Position numbers and translations under genes: made by a program | Part shown: one piece after another, positions 23,954 through 32,011 of the stretch | How the letters are laid out: every line of letters starts with the position of its first letter | Position numbering within the stretch: the first letter of the stretch is position 1 | From: DASXMR01 sp036495525 | GTDB taxonomy: Bacteria > Actinomycetota > Actinomycetes > Streptosporangiales > Streptosporangiaceae | Assembly (NCBI GenBank): GCA_036495525.1 | Contig: DASXMR010000131.1 | Span: forward strand, 1 to 56,600 | DNA length: 56,600 nucleotides | Reading direction: 5' to 3' | The notes under the pieces: model-generated | What the model saw: only the letters and a program-made list of their open reading frames with translations | What the model was told of the DNA's origin: nothing | Databases searched by the model: none

Positions 23954-25720
23954 TCACGCCGCGGCTGCCCGGTGCCGCGCCGCCCGGTTGAGCCCGCTGA
24001 TGACGCCCAGCAGCGAGGCGCGGACGATCGACTCGCTGACGCCCACCCCCCACAGCACCCGGTCGCCGATCTCGAGTTCCAGATAGGCGGCGGCCTCGGC
24101 GTCGCGGCCAGCGGTCAGGGCGTGCTCCGCGTAGTCGCGCACCCGCACGCTGATGCCGCCGAGGCCCAGGTCGGGAATGGACAGCGCCTGGCAGAACGCG
24201 GCGATCGGGCCGTTCCCTGTCCCGTCGAGCCGGTGCTCAGCATCGTCGGCCCGCACAGTGGCTGAGCAGCGCTCGGCCCCGTCCTCGCTCGCCGAAGTGA
24301 AGCTGACCAGCTCGAACGGGCCGCCGTCCAGGTACTCGGCAGAGAAGATCTGCCACATCTGCGCGGCATCCACCTCACCGCCCTCGGTGTCTGTGTGCCG
24401 CTGGATCACGTGGCTGAACTCGATCTGCAGCCGCCGCGGCAGGTCAAGCTGATGGTCGTGCTTCATGATGTAGGCCACGCCGCCCTTGCCGGACTGCGAG
24501 TTGACCCGGATCACCGCCTCGTAGGAGCGGCCGACGTCCCTGGGATCGATCGGCAGGTAGGGCATCTGCCAGGGCATCTCGCTGGCTGGCCGGCCCGCCT
24601 GCCCGGCGCTGCGCTCCAGGTGGTCGAAGCCCTTCTTGATCGCATCCTGATGCGAGCCGGAGAACGAGGTGTAAACCAGGTCTCCTGCGTAGGGGTGACG
24701 CTCGTGCACCCCGATCCGGTTGCAGTACTCGGCGGTGCGCCTGATGTGATCGATGTCACTGAAGTCGATCATCGGGTCGATGCCCTGGCTGTACAGGTTC
24801 AGCCCGAGGGTCACCAGGTCGACGTTGCCCGAGCGCTCGCCGTTGCCGAACAGGCAGCCCTCGATCCGCTGCGCGCCGGCCAGCACCGCCAGCTCGGCGT
24901 CGGCCACTGCGGTGCCGCGGTCGTTGTGCGTGTGCACGGACAGCGCGATGTGCTCGCGCCTGGTCAGGTTCCGGCTCATCCACTCGATCTGGTCGGCGTA
25001 GACGTTTGGCGTCGACCGCTCGACGGTGCACGGCAGGTTGAGCACGATCTCCCGGCCGGGGCCCGGCTGCCAGGCGTCCATCACCGCCTCGCAGATCTCC
25101 AGCGAGTACTCCAGCTCGGTGTCCATGAAGATCTCCGGCGAGTACTCGTAGCCAAGGTCGGTGCCGCCCAGGTAGGTCTCGGCGAACTTCTGCACCGCCC
25201 TGGTGCCCTCGACCGCGACCGAGGTGCACTCGGCGCGGCCGTCGCCGGCCCAGCCGAAGACCACGCTGCGGAACATGGGCGCGGCGGCGTTGTACATGTG
25301 CACGGTCGCCCGCCGCGCCCCGGCCAGCGACTGCACGGTCCGCTCGATCAGCTCCTCCCTGGCCTGGGTCAGCACCGAGATGCAGACGTCGTCCGGTACC
25401 TCGTCGCTCTCGATCAGGCTGCGGATGAAGTCGAACTCGGTCTGGCTGGCCGCCGGGAAGCCGACCTCGACCTCCTTGTAGCCCAGCTGCACCAGCAGGC
25501 TGAACATGGCGTGCTTGCGGTCGGCGTTCATGGGGTCGATCAGCGCCTGGTTGCCATCCCGCAGGTCGGTCGACAGCCAGCGGGGCGCGGCGGTGATGAC
25601 CCGCGACGGCCACTGCCGGTCCGGCAGGCTGACGGCCGGGAACGGCCGGTAGCGGTGGCACGGCATGCCAGACGGCTGCTGAGCCGTGCGAGCGCCGGGA
25701 CGGGAGATAGAACTGGTCAT
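23954..25720 (-). CDS. leuA: 2-isopropylmalate synthase
   Basis: First committed enzyme of leucine synthesis: acetyl-CoA plus 2-oxoisovalerate gives 2-isopropylmalate. It is 588 residues, the long actinobacterial form. The HMGL-like TIM barrel shows STDLRDGNQALIDPM (about 50-64) and the metal-binding LSVHTHNDRGTAVAD. The linker contains SGKGGVAYIMKHDHQLDLP, and the C-terminal regulatory domain (about 440-588, with LGGISVRVRDYAEHAL) should bind leucine. AGGAGC lies before the ATG. Its leader encodes a Leu-rich peptide, so attenuation in addition to feedback inhibition is likely. Confidence 0.95.
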   Translation of the reverse strand: MTSSISRPGARTAQQPSGMPCHRYRPFPAVSLPDRQWPSRVITAAPRWLSTDLRDGNQALIDPMNADRKHAMFSLLVQLGYKEVEVGFPAASQTEFDFIRSLIESDEVPDDVCISVLTQAREELIERTVQSLAGARRATVHMYNAAAPMFRSVVFGWAGDGRAECTSVAVEGTRAVQKFAETYLGGTDLGYEYSPEIFMDTELEYSLEICEAVMDAWQPGPGREIVLNLPCTVERSTPNVYADQIEWMSRNLTRREHIALSVHTHNDRGTAVADAELAVLAGAQRIEGCLFGNGERSGNVDLVTLGLNLYSQGIDPMIDFSDIDHIRRTAEYCNRIGVHERHPYAGDLVYTSFSGSHQDAIKKGFDHLERSAGQAGRPASEMPWQMPYLPIDPRDVGRSYEAVIRVNSQSGKGGVAYIMKHDHQLDLPRRLQIEFSHVIQRHTDTEGGEVDAAQMWQIFSAEYLDGGPFELVSFTSASEDGAERCSATVRADDAEHRLDGTGNGPIAAFCQALSIPDLGLGGISVRVRDYAEHALTAGRDAEAAAYLELEIGDRVLWGVGVSESIVRASLLGVISGLNRAARHRAAAA

Positions 25721-25749
25721 GATGCTGCTCCTGAGGATGACCGGAAGAA

Positions 25750-25790
25750 GTCGGCCGGCGCAGCACTACGACCCGCGACGAGGGGCCGAC
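25750..25790 (-). terminator. Candidate leuA attenuator hairpins
   Basis: Downstream of the leader peptide, GTCGGCC (25790-25784) and GGCCGAC (25756-25750) form a perfect 7-bp stem followed by TTCTTCC, a weak terminator-like tail. A competing 9-bp helix can form between GCGGCGAGG inside the leader ORF and CCTCGTCGC just after the first arm (one G-U pair). This gives a pause/attenuator pair. The pairing is visible, and the switching is inferred. Confidence 0.5.
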
Positions 25791-25797
25791 CGGTCTG

Positions 25798-25842
25798 CTA
25801 CCGGGCCTCGCCGCGGCCGCGAAGAAGCAGGCCACGCATCAT
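25798..25842 (-). CDS. leuL: leuA leader peptide
   Basis: A 14-codon ORF, MMRGLLLRGRGEAR, ends at TAG 78 bp before the leuA ATG. It holds three consecutive leucine codons, CTG-CTT-CTT; CTT is rare in such GC-rich DNA. A short peptide with a run of the regulated amino acid, followed by alternative hairpins, is the classic mark of ribosome-mediated attenuation. Either of the two first ATGs may be used; CCAGG lies upstream. Confidence 0.75.
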   Translation of the reverse strand: MMRGLLLRGRGEAR

Positions 25843-25983
25843 GACCTGGCCAGGGTACCGGACGTCAGCGCCCGGCGTCGCGGCCGAGCAGCGGAAATAT
25901 CGCCGGCCGGGCAGCGGGCGGCGACAGGGGCATGGTGGCTGTTGCAGCTGGCAGGCCCCAGTGGCCCTGGCCGGTTGCGCGGA

Positions 25984-26334
25984 TCAGACGTTGAAGCCGA
26001 GGGCGCGCAGCTGCTCGCGGCCATCCTCGGTGATCTTCTCCGGGCCCCACGGCGGCATCCAGACCCAGTTGATCCGGAAGTCGCTGACCAGCCCGTCCAG
26101 CGCCGACGCGGTCTGGTCCTCGATCACATCTGTTAGCGGGCAGGCGGCGCTGGTGAGCGTCATGTCGATCGTGGCTGTACGTCCCGCATCGACCGTGACG
26201 CCGTAAACCAGGCCCAGGTCCACCACGTTGATGCCCAGCTCGGGGTCTACGACGTCGCGGAGCGCCTCGAGAACGTCGTCGGTCTCGGGGGAGGTTAGCT
26301 GGGCGCCCGTCGGCTGGCCGGTGTTCTCGGTCAT
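25984..26334 (-). CDS. sufT: SUF system Fe-S assembly protein SufT (DUF59/MIP18-like)
   Basis: A 116-residue metal-sulfur cluster assembly factor with the DUF59 fold. ALRDVVDPELGINVVDLGLVYG (about 29-50) is the family signature, and SAACPLTDVIEDQ contains the conserved Cys that may hold or pass a cluster. The C-terminus WVWMPPWGPEKI matches the family's W-x-P-x-W motif. Its ATG overlaps the sufU stop (ATGA), and it closes the suf operon. Confidence 0.92.
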   Translation of the reverse strand: MTENTGQPTGAQLTSPETDDVLEALRDVVDPELGINVVDLGLVYGVTVDAGRTATIDMTLTSAACPLTDVIEDQTASALDGLVSDFRINWVWMPPWGPEKITEDGREQLRALGFNV

Positions 26335-26894
26335 CTTTCTTTCCCGCTCTCTGTCGTGGGAGCCGCTGTCGCCGAGGCACTGCCGTTTGACGCGCCGGTG
26401 CCGTCTGCCGGGCTGGTGCCGTTTGCCGGGCTGGCGCCGTCAGCCTGGCCGCCGAGCGCCTGGGCGGTCGCGTCCTTCCACGCCATCCAGCCCAGCAGCG
26501 CGCACTTGATCCTCGCCGGGTACTTGGACACGCCCTCGAAAACGACCGCGTCGCCCAGCACGTCCTCGTCCGGCTCGGCCTCGCCCCTGGACTGCATCAG
26601 CTCGAGGAACGCACCGCTGATCCCCATCGCCTCGCTGACGGTCTTGCCGATGATCATGTCGGTCATCATCGACGCGCTCGCCTGGCTGATCGAGCAGCCA
26701 AGCGCGTCGTAGGAGACATCGGCCACGGCCGGCTCGCCGGCCGCGTCCTTCAGCGTGACCCGCAGGGTCACCTCATCGCCGCAGGTCGGGTTCACGTGGT
26801 GCACCTGGGCGTCGAAAGGCTCCCGCAGGCCCTTGTGGTGCGGGTTCCGGTAGTGGTCCAGGATGATCTCCTGGTACATGGACTCCAGCTGCAT
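26331..26894 (-). CDS. sufU: Fe-S cluster assembly sulfur-transfer protein SufU
   Basis: Accepts sulfur from SufS for delivery to the SufBCD scaffold. The 187-residue sequence has the zinc ligands in NPTCGDEVTL (Cys and Asp, about 37-46), YDALGCSISQASASMM (Cys about 66) and RIKCALLGWMAWKDA (Cys about 128). After about residue 145 it carries a tail of about 40 residues of A-N/D-G-T/S-like hexapeptides, encoded by 18-bp tandem units, that normal SufU (about 150 residues) lacks. The start is MQLESMYQEIILDHY. Confidence 0.93.
   Translation of the reverse strand: MQLESMYQEIILDHYRNPHHKGLREPFDAQVHHVNPTCGDEVTLRVTLKDAAGEPAVADVSYDALGCSISQASASMMTDMIIGKTVSEAMGISGAFLELMQSRGEAEPDEDVLGDAVVFEGVSKYPARIKCALLGWMAWKDATAQALGGQADGASPANGTSPADGTGASNGSASATAAPTTESGKER
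26382..26453 (-). repeat. Four 18-bp tandem units coding the SufU tail
   Basis: Units at 26382-26399, 26400-26417, 26418-26435 and 26436-26453 share GCCGTYTGCCGGGCTGGT-like sequence. The middle two differ at only two positions. On the minus strand they encode ADGASP-ANGTSP-ADGTGA-SNGSAS. The coding outcome resembles the repeat in the ABC exporter at 14950-15057. Confidence 0.75.
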
Positions 26895-26968
26895 AACACG
26901 GCCTTCAACGCGTGATGGGTGCCCGGCTGTTCCGCGGGGCCTGACCGGTCCGGCGCGTTCATCGGCGC

Positions 26969-28276
26969 TCAGCTGGCCCCGAAGAACTTCTGCGCCTGCC
27001 GTACCCCGTCGGCGAGCGCCTCGACCTCGTCATGGGTGTTGTACACGTAGAAGGTAGCCCTGGTGCTCGCCTGCACGCCAAGCGCCCGGTGCAGCGGCCA
27101 GGCGCAGTGATGCCCGGTGCGCACGGCGATGCCGAGCTCGTCCAGCACCTGGCCCACGTCGTGCGGGTGAATCTGGTCCACGGTGAAGGACACAGCGCCG
27201 CCGCGGTGATCGGTGCTCAGCGGGCCGAGGATCCGCACCCCGCCGATCCCGCCCAGCAGGTCGAGCGTGTGCTCGGTCAGCGCCTCCTCGTGCGCGGCGA
27301 CGTTGCGCATGCCGAGGTAGTCCAGGTAGTCGCAGGCGGCGGCCAGCCCGACGGCCTGCGCGGCGGCTGGCACGCCCGCCTCGAAGCGCTCTGGCGGCGG
27401 CAGGAAGGTCGAGCCTTCCATCCGCACCACCTCGATCATCGACCCGCCGGTCACGTACGGTGGCATCGCCTCCAGCAGCTCCCGCCGCCCCCACAGCACC
27501 CCGATGCCGGACGGCCCGAGCATTTTGTGCGAGGAGAACGCGAGGAAGTCCGCGCCAGTGTCACCGACCCGGACACCCTGGTGGGGTACCGACTGCGCGC
27601 CGTCGAGGACGACGATCGCGCCCCTGGCGTGCGCGAGCGCGGCGATCTCGGCGACCGGCGGCACGGTGCCGGTGACGTTGGACTGGTGCGTCACGGCGAC
27701 CAACTTGGTCGCGTCGTTGATCAGCTCCGCGGCATTGCTCAGGTCAAGCCGGCCCTCGGGCGTCACGCCGAACCAGCGCAGCGTCGCGCCGGTGCGCTGG
27801 CAGAGCTGCTGCCACGGCACCAGGTTCGCGTGGTGCTCCATCTCGGTGACCAGGATCTCGTCGCCCGGACCGACCAGGAACCTGGCCGCCTGCTGGCCGG
27901 CCGTCGCCGCGTTGCTCATCGCGTAGGCGACCAGGTTCAGCCCCTCGGTCGCGCTCTTGGTGAAGATGACCTCGCCGGGGTCGGCGCCGATGAAATCAGC
28001 GACCCTTACCCTGGCGCCCTCGTAGGCATCGGTGGCTTCCTCGCCGAGCAGGTGGGCGCCCCGGTGCGCTGCCGCGTTGTGCATCGCGGAGAAGTCCCGC
28101 TCGGCGTCGAGCACCTGGCGCGGCCGGTGCGAGGTCGCGCCCGAGTCCAGGTAGACCAGCGGGAGGCCACCGCGCACGGCCCGGCCAAGGATCGGGAAGT
28201 CCGCCCGGATGGCCGCCACGTCAAGCGCGCTGGCTGGCCGGGCGGCCGGCCTGGTGAGCTGGCCGTGAGCGCTCAT
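26969..28276 (-). CDS. sufS: Cysteine desulfurase SufS
   Basis: A PLP-dependent enzyme that takes sulfur from L-cysteine as a persulfide and gives it to SufU. The 435-residue sequence shows the group II desulfurase pattern: YLDSGATSHRPRQVLDAE, the PLP lysine in DFLAFSSHKMLGPSGIGVLW and the persulfide Cys in RTGHHCAWPLHRALG. An N-terminal extension of about 20 residues precedes the fold. Its start overlaps the sufC stop by ATGA. The 74-bp gap to sufU is the largest in this half of the operon. Confidence 0.95.
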   Translation of the reverse strand: MSAHGQLTRPAARPASALDVAAIRADFPILGRAVRGGLPLVYLDSGATSHRPRQVLDAERDFSAMHNAAAHRGAHLLGEEATDAYEGARVRVADFIGADPGEVIFTKSATEGLNLVAYAMSNAATAGQQAARFLVGPGDEILVTEMEHHANLVPWQQLCQRTGATLRWFGVTPEGRLDLSNAAELINDATKLVAVTHQSNVTGTVPPVAEIAALAHARGAIVVLDGAQSVPHQGVRVGDTGADFLAFSSHKMLGPSGIGVLWGRRELLEAMPPYVTGGSMIEVVRMEGSTFLPPPERFEAGVPAAAQAVGLAAACDYLDYLGMRNVAAHEEALTEHTLDLLGGIGGVRILGPLSTDHRGGAVSFTVDQIHPHDVGQVLDELGIAVRTGHHCAWPLHRALGVQASTRATFYVYNTHDEVEALADGVRQAQKFFGAS

Positions 28277-29043
28277 GCCGGCGCTCCCTGCTGGACGAAC
28301 CGCTCGTAGCCGCTGGCCTCGAGCTCGTCCGCCAGCTCCGGCCCGCCTTCCTCGACGATCCGGCCGGCCACGAAGACGTGCACGAAGTCCGGCCGCACGT
28401 ACCGCAGGATCCGGGTGTAGTGGGTGATCAGCAGGAGCCCGTTGCCGGTCCTCTGGCGGAAGTCGTTGATCCCCGCTGCGACCACCTTCAGCGCGTCAAT
28501 GTCCAGGCCGGAGTCGGTCTCGTCCAGGATCGCGATCTTCGGCTTGAGGAGCTGAAGCTGCAGGATCTCGTGCCGCTTCTTCTCACCGCCGGAGAAGCCC
28601 TCGTTGAGGTTGCGCTGGGCGAACGCCGGGTCGATGGACAGCTCGGCCATGGCCGAGTTCAGCTCCTTGACGAAGGCGCGCAGTTTCGGCGCCTCCCCGC
28701 GCACCGCGGTCACGGCCGTGCGCAGGAAGTTCGACACCGAGACGCCGGGCACCTCGACCGGGTACTGCATGGCGAGGAACACCCCTGCCCTGGCCCGCGC
28801 GTCGACGCTCATCGCCAGCACGTCCTCGCCGTCCAGCGTCACCGAACCGCCGGTCACCTGGTACTTCGGATGTCCCGCGATCGAGTAGGCGAGCGTCGAC
28901 TTGCCCGAGCCATTCGGTCCCATGATCGCGTGCGTCTGCCCGGAGCTGACGGTCAGGTCGACGCCGCGCAGGATCTCGCGGCTGCTGCCCGACGCCTCGG
29001 CCACGCTGACGTGCAGATCACGGATTTCTAGGGTGGCCATCAT
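28273..29043 (-). CDS. sufC: Fe-S assembly ATPase SufC
   Basis: Soluble ABC ATPase of the SufBC2D scaffold complex, 256 residues. Walker A is GPNGSGKSTLAYS (about 41-53), the Q-loop AMQYPVEVPGVSVSNFLR, the signature FSGGEKKRHEILQLQ and Walker B IAILDETDSGLD, the last being the SufC-type variant. The H-loop lies in LLITHYTRIL. The start MMATLEIRDL has AGGAGAGATG before it. Confidence 0.95.
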   Translation of the reverse strand: MMATLEIRDLHVSVAEASGSSREILRGVDLTVSSGQTHAIMGPNGSGKSTLAYSIAGHPKYQVTGGSVTLDGEDVLAMSVDARARAGVFLAMQYPVEVPGVSVSNFLRTAVTAVRGEAPKLRAFVKELNSAMAELSIDPAFAQRNLNEGFSGGEKKRHEILQLQLLKPKIAILDETDSGLDIDALKVVAAGINDFRQRTGNGLLLITHYTRILRYVRPDFVHVFVAGRIVEEGGPELADELEASGYERFVQQGAPA

Positions 29044-29083
29044 CTCTCCTGCTCTTCGTTGCTCATCGGTCTGCTGCCTGCCG

Positions 29084-29113
29084 GATCAGGGCCGTGCTGA
29101 TCAGGGCAGTGCT
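29084..29113. repeat. Tandem 15-bp repeat between ferredoxin and sufC genes
   Basis: GATCAGGGCCGTGCT (29084-29098) is followed by GATCAGGGCAGTGCT (29099-29113), with one difference. It lies in the 87-bp gap of the suf operon. Confidence 0.6.
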
Positions 29114-29130
29114 TGTCATGACAGTGGTGG

Positions 29131-29463
29131 CTACGGGAGGGCGACATAGACCTCATCGCCTTCCAGCCGTACCGGATAAGTGGCGACCGGCTGGGTGGCC
29201 GGCGGCCCGGTGGGCTTGCCGGTGCGCACGTCGAAGCAGGACCCGTGCAGCCAGCACTCCACGGTGTGGTCGTAGATCTCGCCCTCGGACAGCGGGATCT
29301 CCTCGTGCGAGCACACGTCGTGCAGCGCGAACAGCTCGCCGCCGGTGCGCACCAGCGCCACCGGCACGCCGCGCACCTCGACTCCGACAGTGCCCTCCTC
29401 CGGCACGTCGGCCAGCGGGCAGGCCCGCAGGTAGACCGGCCCGGCAGTGCCGGAAGCAGTCAT
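29131..29463 (-). CDS. Rieske-type non-heme iron oxygenase ferredoxin subunit
   Basis: A 110-residue Rieske ferredoxin with the [2Fe-2S] ligands C-S-H in HDVCSHEEIPLSEG and C-x2-H in VECWLHGSCFDVRTGKP, spaced as in dioxygenase ferredoxins. In actinobacterial suf operons such a gene regularly lies between sufD and sufC. It may be an electron donor to cluster assembly or simply a co-regulated Fe-S protein. Its start overlaps the sufD stop (ATGA). Confidence 0.9.
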   Translation of the reverse strand: MTASGTAGPVYLRACPLADVPEEGTVGVEVRGVPVALVRTGGELFALHDVCSHEEIPLSEGEIYDHTVECWLHGSCFDVRTGKPTGPPATQPVATYPVRLEGDEVYVALP

Positions 29464-30599
29464 GACAGCTCGGCTTCCACCGCGGTCGTCACCCGGTCGC
29501 GCAGCTCAGGCACCTCGATCTCGGCGATCAGCTGGCCGAAGAAGCCGCGGATGACCAGCGTCCTGGCCTCGTCATACGGGATGCCGCGAGCCATCAGGTA
29601 GAACAGGTGAATGTCCTCTAGCCGGCCGCTGGTGCTTGCGTGCCCGGCGCCGACCACCTCGCCGGTGAGGATCTCCAGGTTCGGCACCGAGTCGACCCTG
29701 GTGCCGTCGGTGAGCACGAGGTTCCTGTTGTACTCGTAGGTGTCGGTGCCGGTCGCCTCCGGCCGGATCGCCACGTCGCCGATCCAGACCGCGTGCGCGT
29801 CGTCGCCCTGCAGCGCGCCCTTGTAGGACACCCGGCTTCGGCAGTTGGGCTCGGCGTGGTCGACGAACAGCCGGTGCTCCAGGTGCTGCCCGGCGTCGGC
29901 GAAGTACAGCCCGCGCAGCGTCGCGTCACCGCCAGGCCCGGCGAAGCGGACCGAGGGCGCGAGCCGGACCACGCTGCCGCCCAGCGTCACCGCGGTGTGG
30001 GTGAGCCTCGCGTCGCGGCCGAGCCGGGCATGATGGTGCGACAGGTGCACCGCGTCGTCGGCCCACTCCTGCATGCTGACCATGGTCAGCGCCGCGTTGT
30101 CGCCGAGCACCAGCTCGACGTTGTCCGCGTAGGTCGCCGACCCGCCGTACTGCAGCACCACCACGGCGCTGGCGCTGTCAGCCACCTCGATCAGCAGGTG
30201 ACCGAAAGCTGGCCCGCCGGCGTCCTCGCCGCTGACCGAGATCCACGCGGGCTCGGCAGCCTGCTGCCCCGCTGGCACGCTGACGATCACCGCCTCGTCG
30301 AATGACGAAAACGCCCTCGCGCTCACCCGGTCGGCTGGCACGTAGGTACGGCCCAGGCGCCCGTCACCGCGTTCTGCCCGCTGCACGGTCACCGGCGGTC
30401 CGGCGTGCACCGTGACGCCTGCCTTGCCGCCAGCCGGCCCGTCGCCGGAGTGCAGCCCGCGCAGCCGCCGTAGCGGGGTGAACCGCCACTCCTCCTCGCG
30501 CCCGGTGGGCACGGCGAAATCCGACAGCTGGTAAGACTGCCGTTCGTGCAGGCGGGACACGGGGGCCGTGGACTCCACGGTCCCCTGCAGGCTGGGCAT
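29460..30599 (-). CDS. sufD: Fe-S cluster assembly protein SufD
   Basis: Scaffold subunit of SufBC2D, 379 residues. The beta-helix core and the C-terminal SufB/SufD signature are clear: RSRVSYKGALQGDDAHAVW, TDTYEYNRNLVLTDGTRVDS, and the final HASTSGRLEDIHLFYLMARG with the conserved His and Glu/Asp near the SufB interface. Its ATG shares one base with the sufB stop. The N-terminal 100 residues are variable, as in other SufD proteins. Confidence 0.94.
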   Translation of the reverse strand: MPSLQGTVESTAPVSRLHERQSYQLSDFAVPTGREEEWRFTPLRRLRGLHSGDGPAGGKAGVTVHAGPPVTVQRAERGDGRLGRTYVPADRVSARAFSSFDEAVIVSVPAGQQAAEPAWISVSGEDAGGPAFGHLLIEVADSASAVVVLQYGGSATYADNVELVLGDNAALTMVSMQEWADDAVHLSHHHARLGRDARLTHTAVTLGGSVVRLAPSVRFAGPGGDATLRGLYFADAGQHLEHRLFVDHAEPNCRSRVSYKGALQGDDAHAVWIGDVAIRPEATGTDTYEYNRNLVLTDGTRVDSVPNLEILTGEVVGAGHASTSGRLEDIHLFYLMARGIPYDEARTLVIRGFFGQLIAEIEVPELRDRVTTAVEAELS

Positions 30600-32011
30600 C
30601 AGCCGACCGCTCCTTCCATCTGCAGCTCGATCAGCCGGTTGAGCTCGAGCGCGTACTCCATCGGCAGCTCGCGGGCAATCGGCTCCACGAAGCCGCGGAC
30701 GATGGTGGCCATCGCCTCGTCCTCGGTCATGCCGCGGCTCATCAGGTAGAACAGCTGGTCCTCGGAGATCTTCGACACCGTCGCCTCGTGCCCCATCTCC
30801 ACGTCGTCCTCGCGGACGTCCACGTAGGGATAGGTGTCAGAGCGGCTGATGGTGTCGACCAGCAGCGCGTCGCACTTGACCGTCGAGCGGGATCGTTCGG
30901 CACCCTCCTGGACCTGCACCAGGCCGCGGTAAGAGGTGCGGCCGCCGCCACTGGCCACCGACTTCGACACGATCGTCGACGAGGTGCTCGGCGCGCAGTG
31001 CACCATCTTCGCGCCGGCGTCCTGATGCTGGCCCTCGCCGGCGAACGCGACCGACAGCGTCTCGCCCCTGGCGTGCTCACCCATCAGGTAGACAGCCGGG
31101 TACTTCATCGTGACCTTGGAGCCGATGTTTCCGTCGATCCACTCCATGGTCGCGCCCTGCTGGGCGACCGCGCGCTTGGTGACCAGGTTGTAGACGTTGT
31201 TCGACCAGTTCTGGATCGTCGTGTACCGGCACCGCCCGTCCTTCTTGACGATGATCTCCACGACCGCCGAGTGCAGCGAGTCGGAGGAGTAGATCGGCGC
31301 GGTGCAGCCCTCGACGTAGTGCACGTCGGCGCCCTCGTCGACGATGATCAGGGTGCGCTCGAACTGGCCCATGTTCTCGGTGTTGATCCGGAAGTAGGCC
31401 TGCAGCGGGATCTCCACGTGCACGCCCTTCGGCACGTAGATGAAGCTGCCGCCGCTCCACACGGCGGTGTTCAGCGCGGCGAACTTGTTGTCGCCCACCG
31501 GGATCACCGACGCGAAGTACTCCTGGAAAAGCTCCGGGTGGTTCTTCAGCGCGGTGTCGGTGTCCTCGAAGATGACGCCCTTCCGCTCAAGATCCTCGTG
31601 GATCTTGTGGTAGACGACTTCGCTCTCGTACTGCGCCGCGACACCGGCGATCAGCCGCTGCTTCTCCGCCTCCGGGATGCCCAGCTTGTCGTAGGTGTTC
31701 TTGATGTCGGCCGGCAGCTCATCCCAGCTGGCCGCCTGTTTCTCGGTCGAGCGGACGAAGTACTTGATGTTCTGGAAGTCGATGCCGGAAAGGTCCGAGC
31801 CCCACGTCGGCATGGGCTTGCGGCCGAAGAACTTGAGGCCCTTCAGCCGCAGCTCGAGCATCCACTCCGGCTCGTTCTTCAGCTTCGAGATCTCCCGGAC
31901 GACGTCCTCGGACAGGCCCCGGCGGGCGATCGCGCCCGCCTCATCCGAGTCGGCCCAGCCGAACTTATAGCGATCAAGGCCCTCGAGCCCTGGATGCGCG
32001 GTAGTCGTCAT
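30599..32011 (-). CDS. sufB: Fe-S cluster assembly protein SufB
   Basis: Main scaffold on which the cluster is built, 470 residues. The start is the ATG at 32011 (MTTTAHPGLEGLDRYKFGW), which overlaps the sufR stop by 4 bp and has CGGAGGAACC upstream; the frame is open further upstream inside sufR. Conserved segments are KGVHVEIPLQAYFRIN, VEGCTAPIYSSDSLHSAVVE (with the functional Cys) and the C-terminal GHEATVSKISEDQLFYLMSRG. It contains no intein. Confidence 0.95.
   Translation of the reverse strand: MTTTAHPGLEGLDRYKFGWADSDEAGAIARRGLSEDVVREISKLKNEPEWMLELRLKGLKFFGRKPMPTWGSDLSGIDFQNIKYFVRSTEKQAASWDELPADIKNTYDKLGIPEAEKQRLIAGVAAQYESEVVYHKIHEDLERKGVIFEDTDTALKNHPELFQEYFASVIPVGDNKFAALNTAVWSGGSFIYVPKGVHVEIPLQAYFRINTENMGQFERTLIIVDEGADVHYVEGCTAPIYSSDSLHSAVVEIIVKKDGRCRYTTIQNWSNNVYNLVTKRAVAQQGATMEWIDGNIGSKVTMKYPAVYLMGEHARGETLSVAFAGEGQHQDAGAKMVHCAPSTSSTIVSKSVASGGGRTSYRGLVQVQEGAERSRSTVKCDALLVDTISRSDTYPYVDVREDDVEMGHEATVSKISEDQLFYLMSRGMTEDEAMATIVRGFVEPIARELPMEYALELNRLIELQMEGAVG

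Noticed and set aside
24756..25835. Long antisense-strand frame beginning MACFFAAAARPG upstream of and overlapping leuA
   Set aside because: It is the leuA region read in another frame. The start lies inside the true leader peptide, codon composition is Arg/Gly/Ala-biased as expected for shadow frames, and no family is recognisable.
25750..25842. T-box riboswitch as the control of leuA
   Set aside because: No T-box antiterminator consensus or specifier loop is seen. The Leu-codon leader peptide explains the region better.
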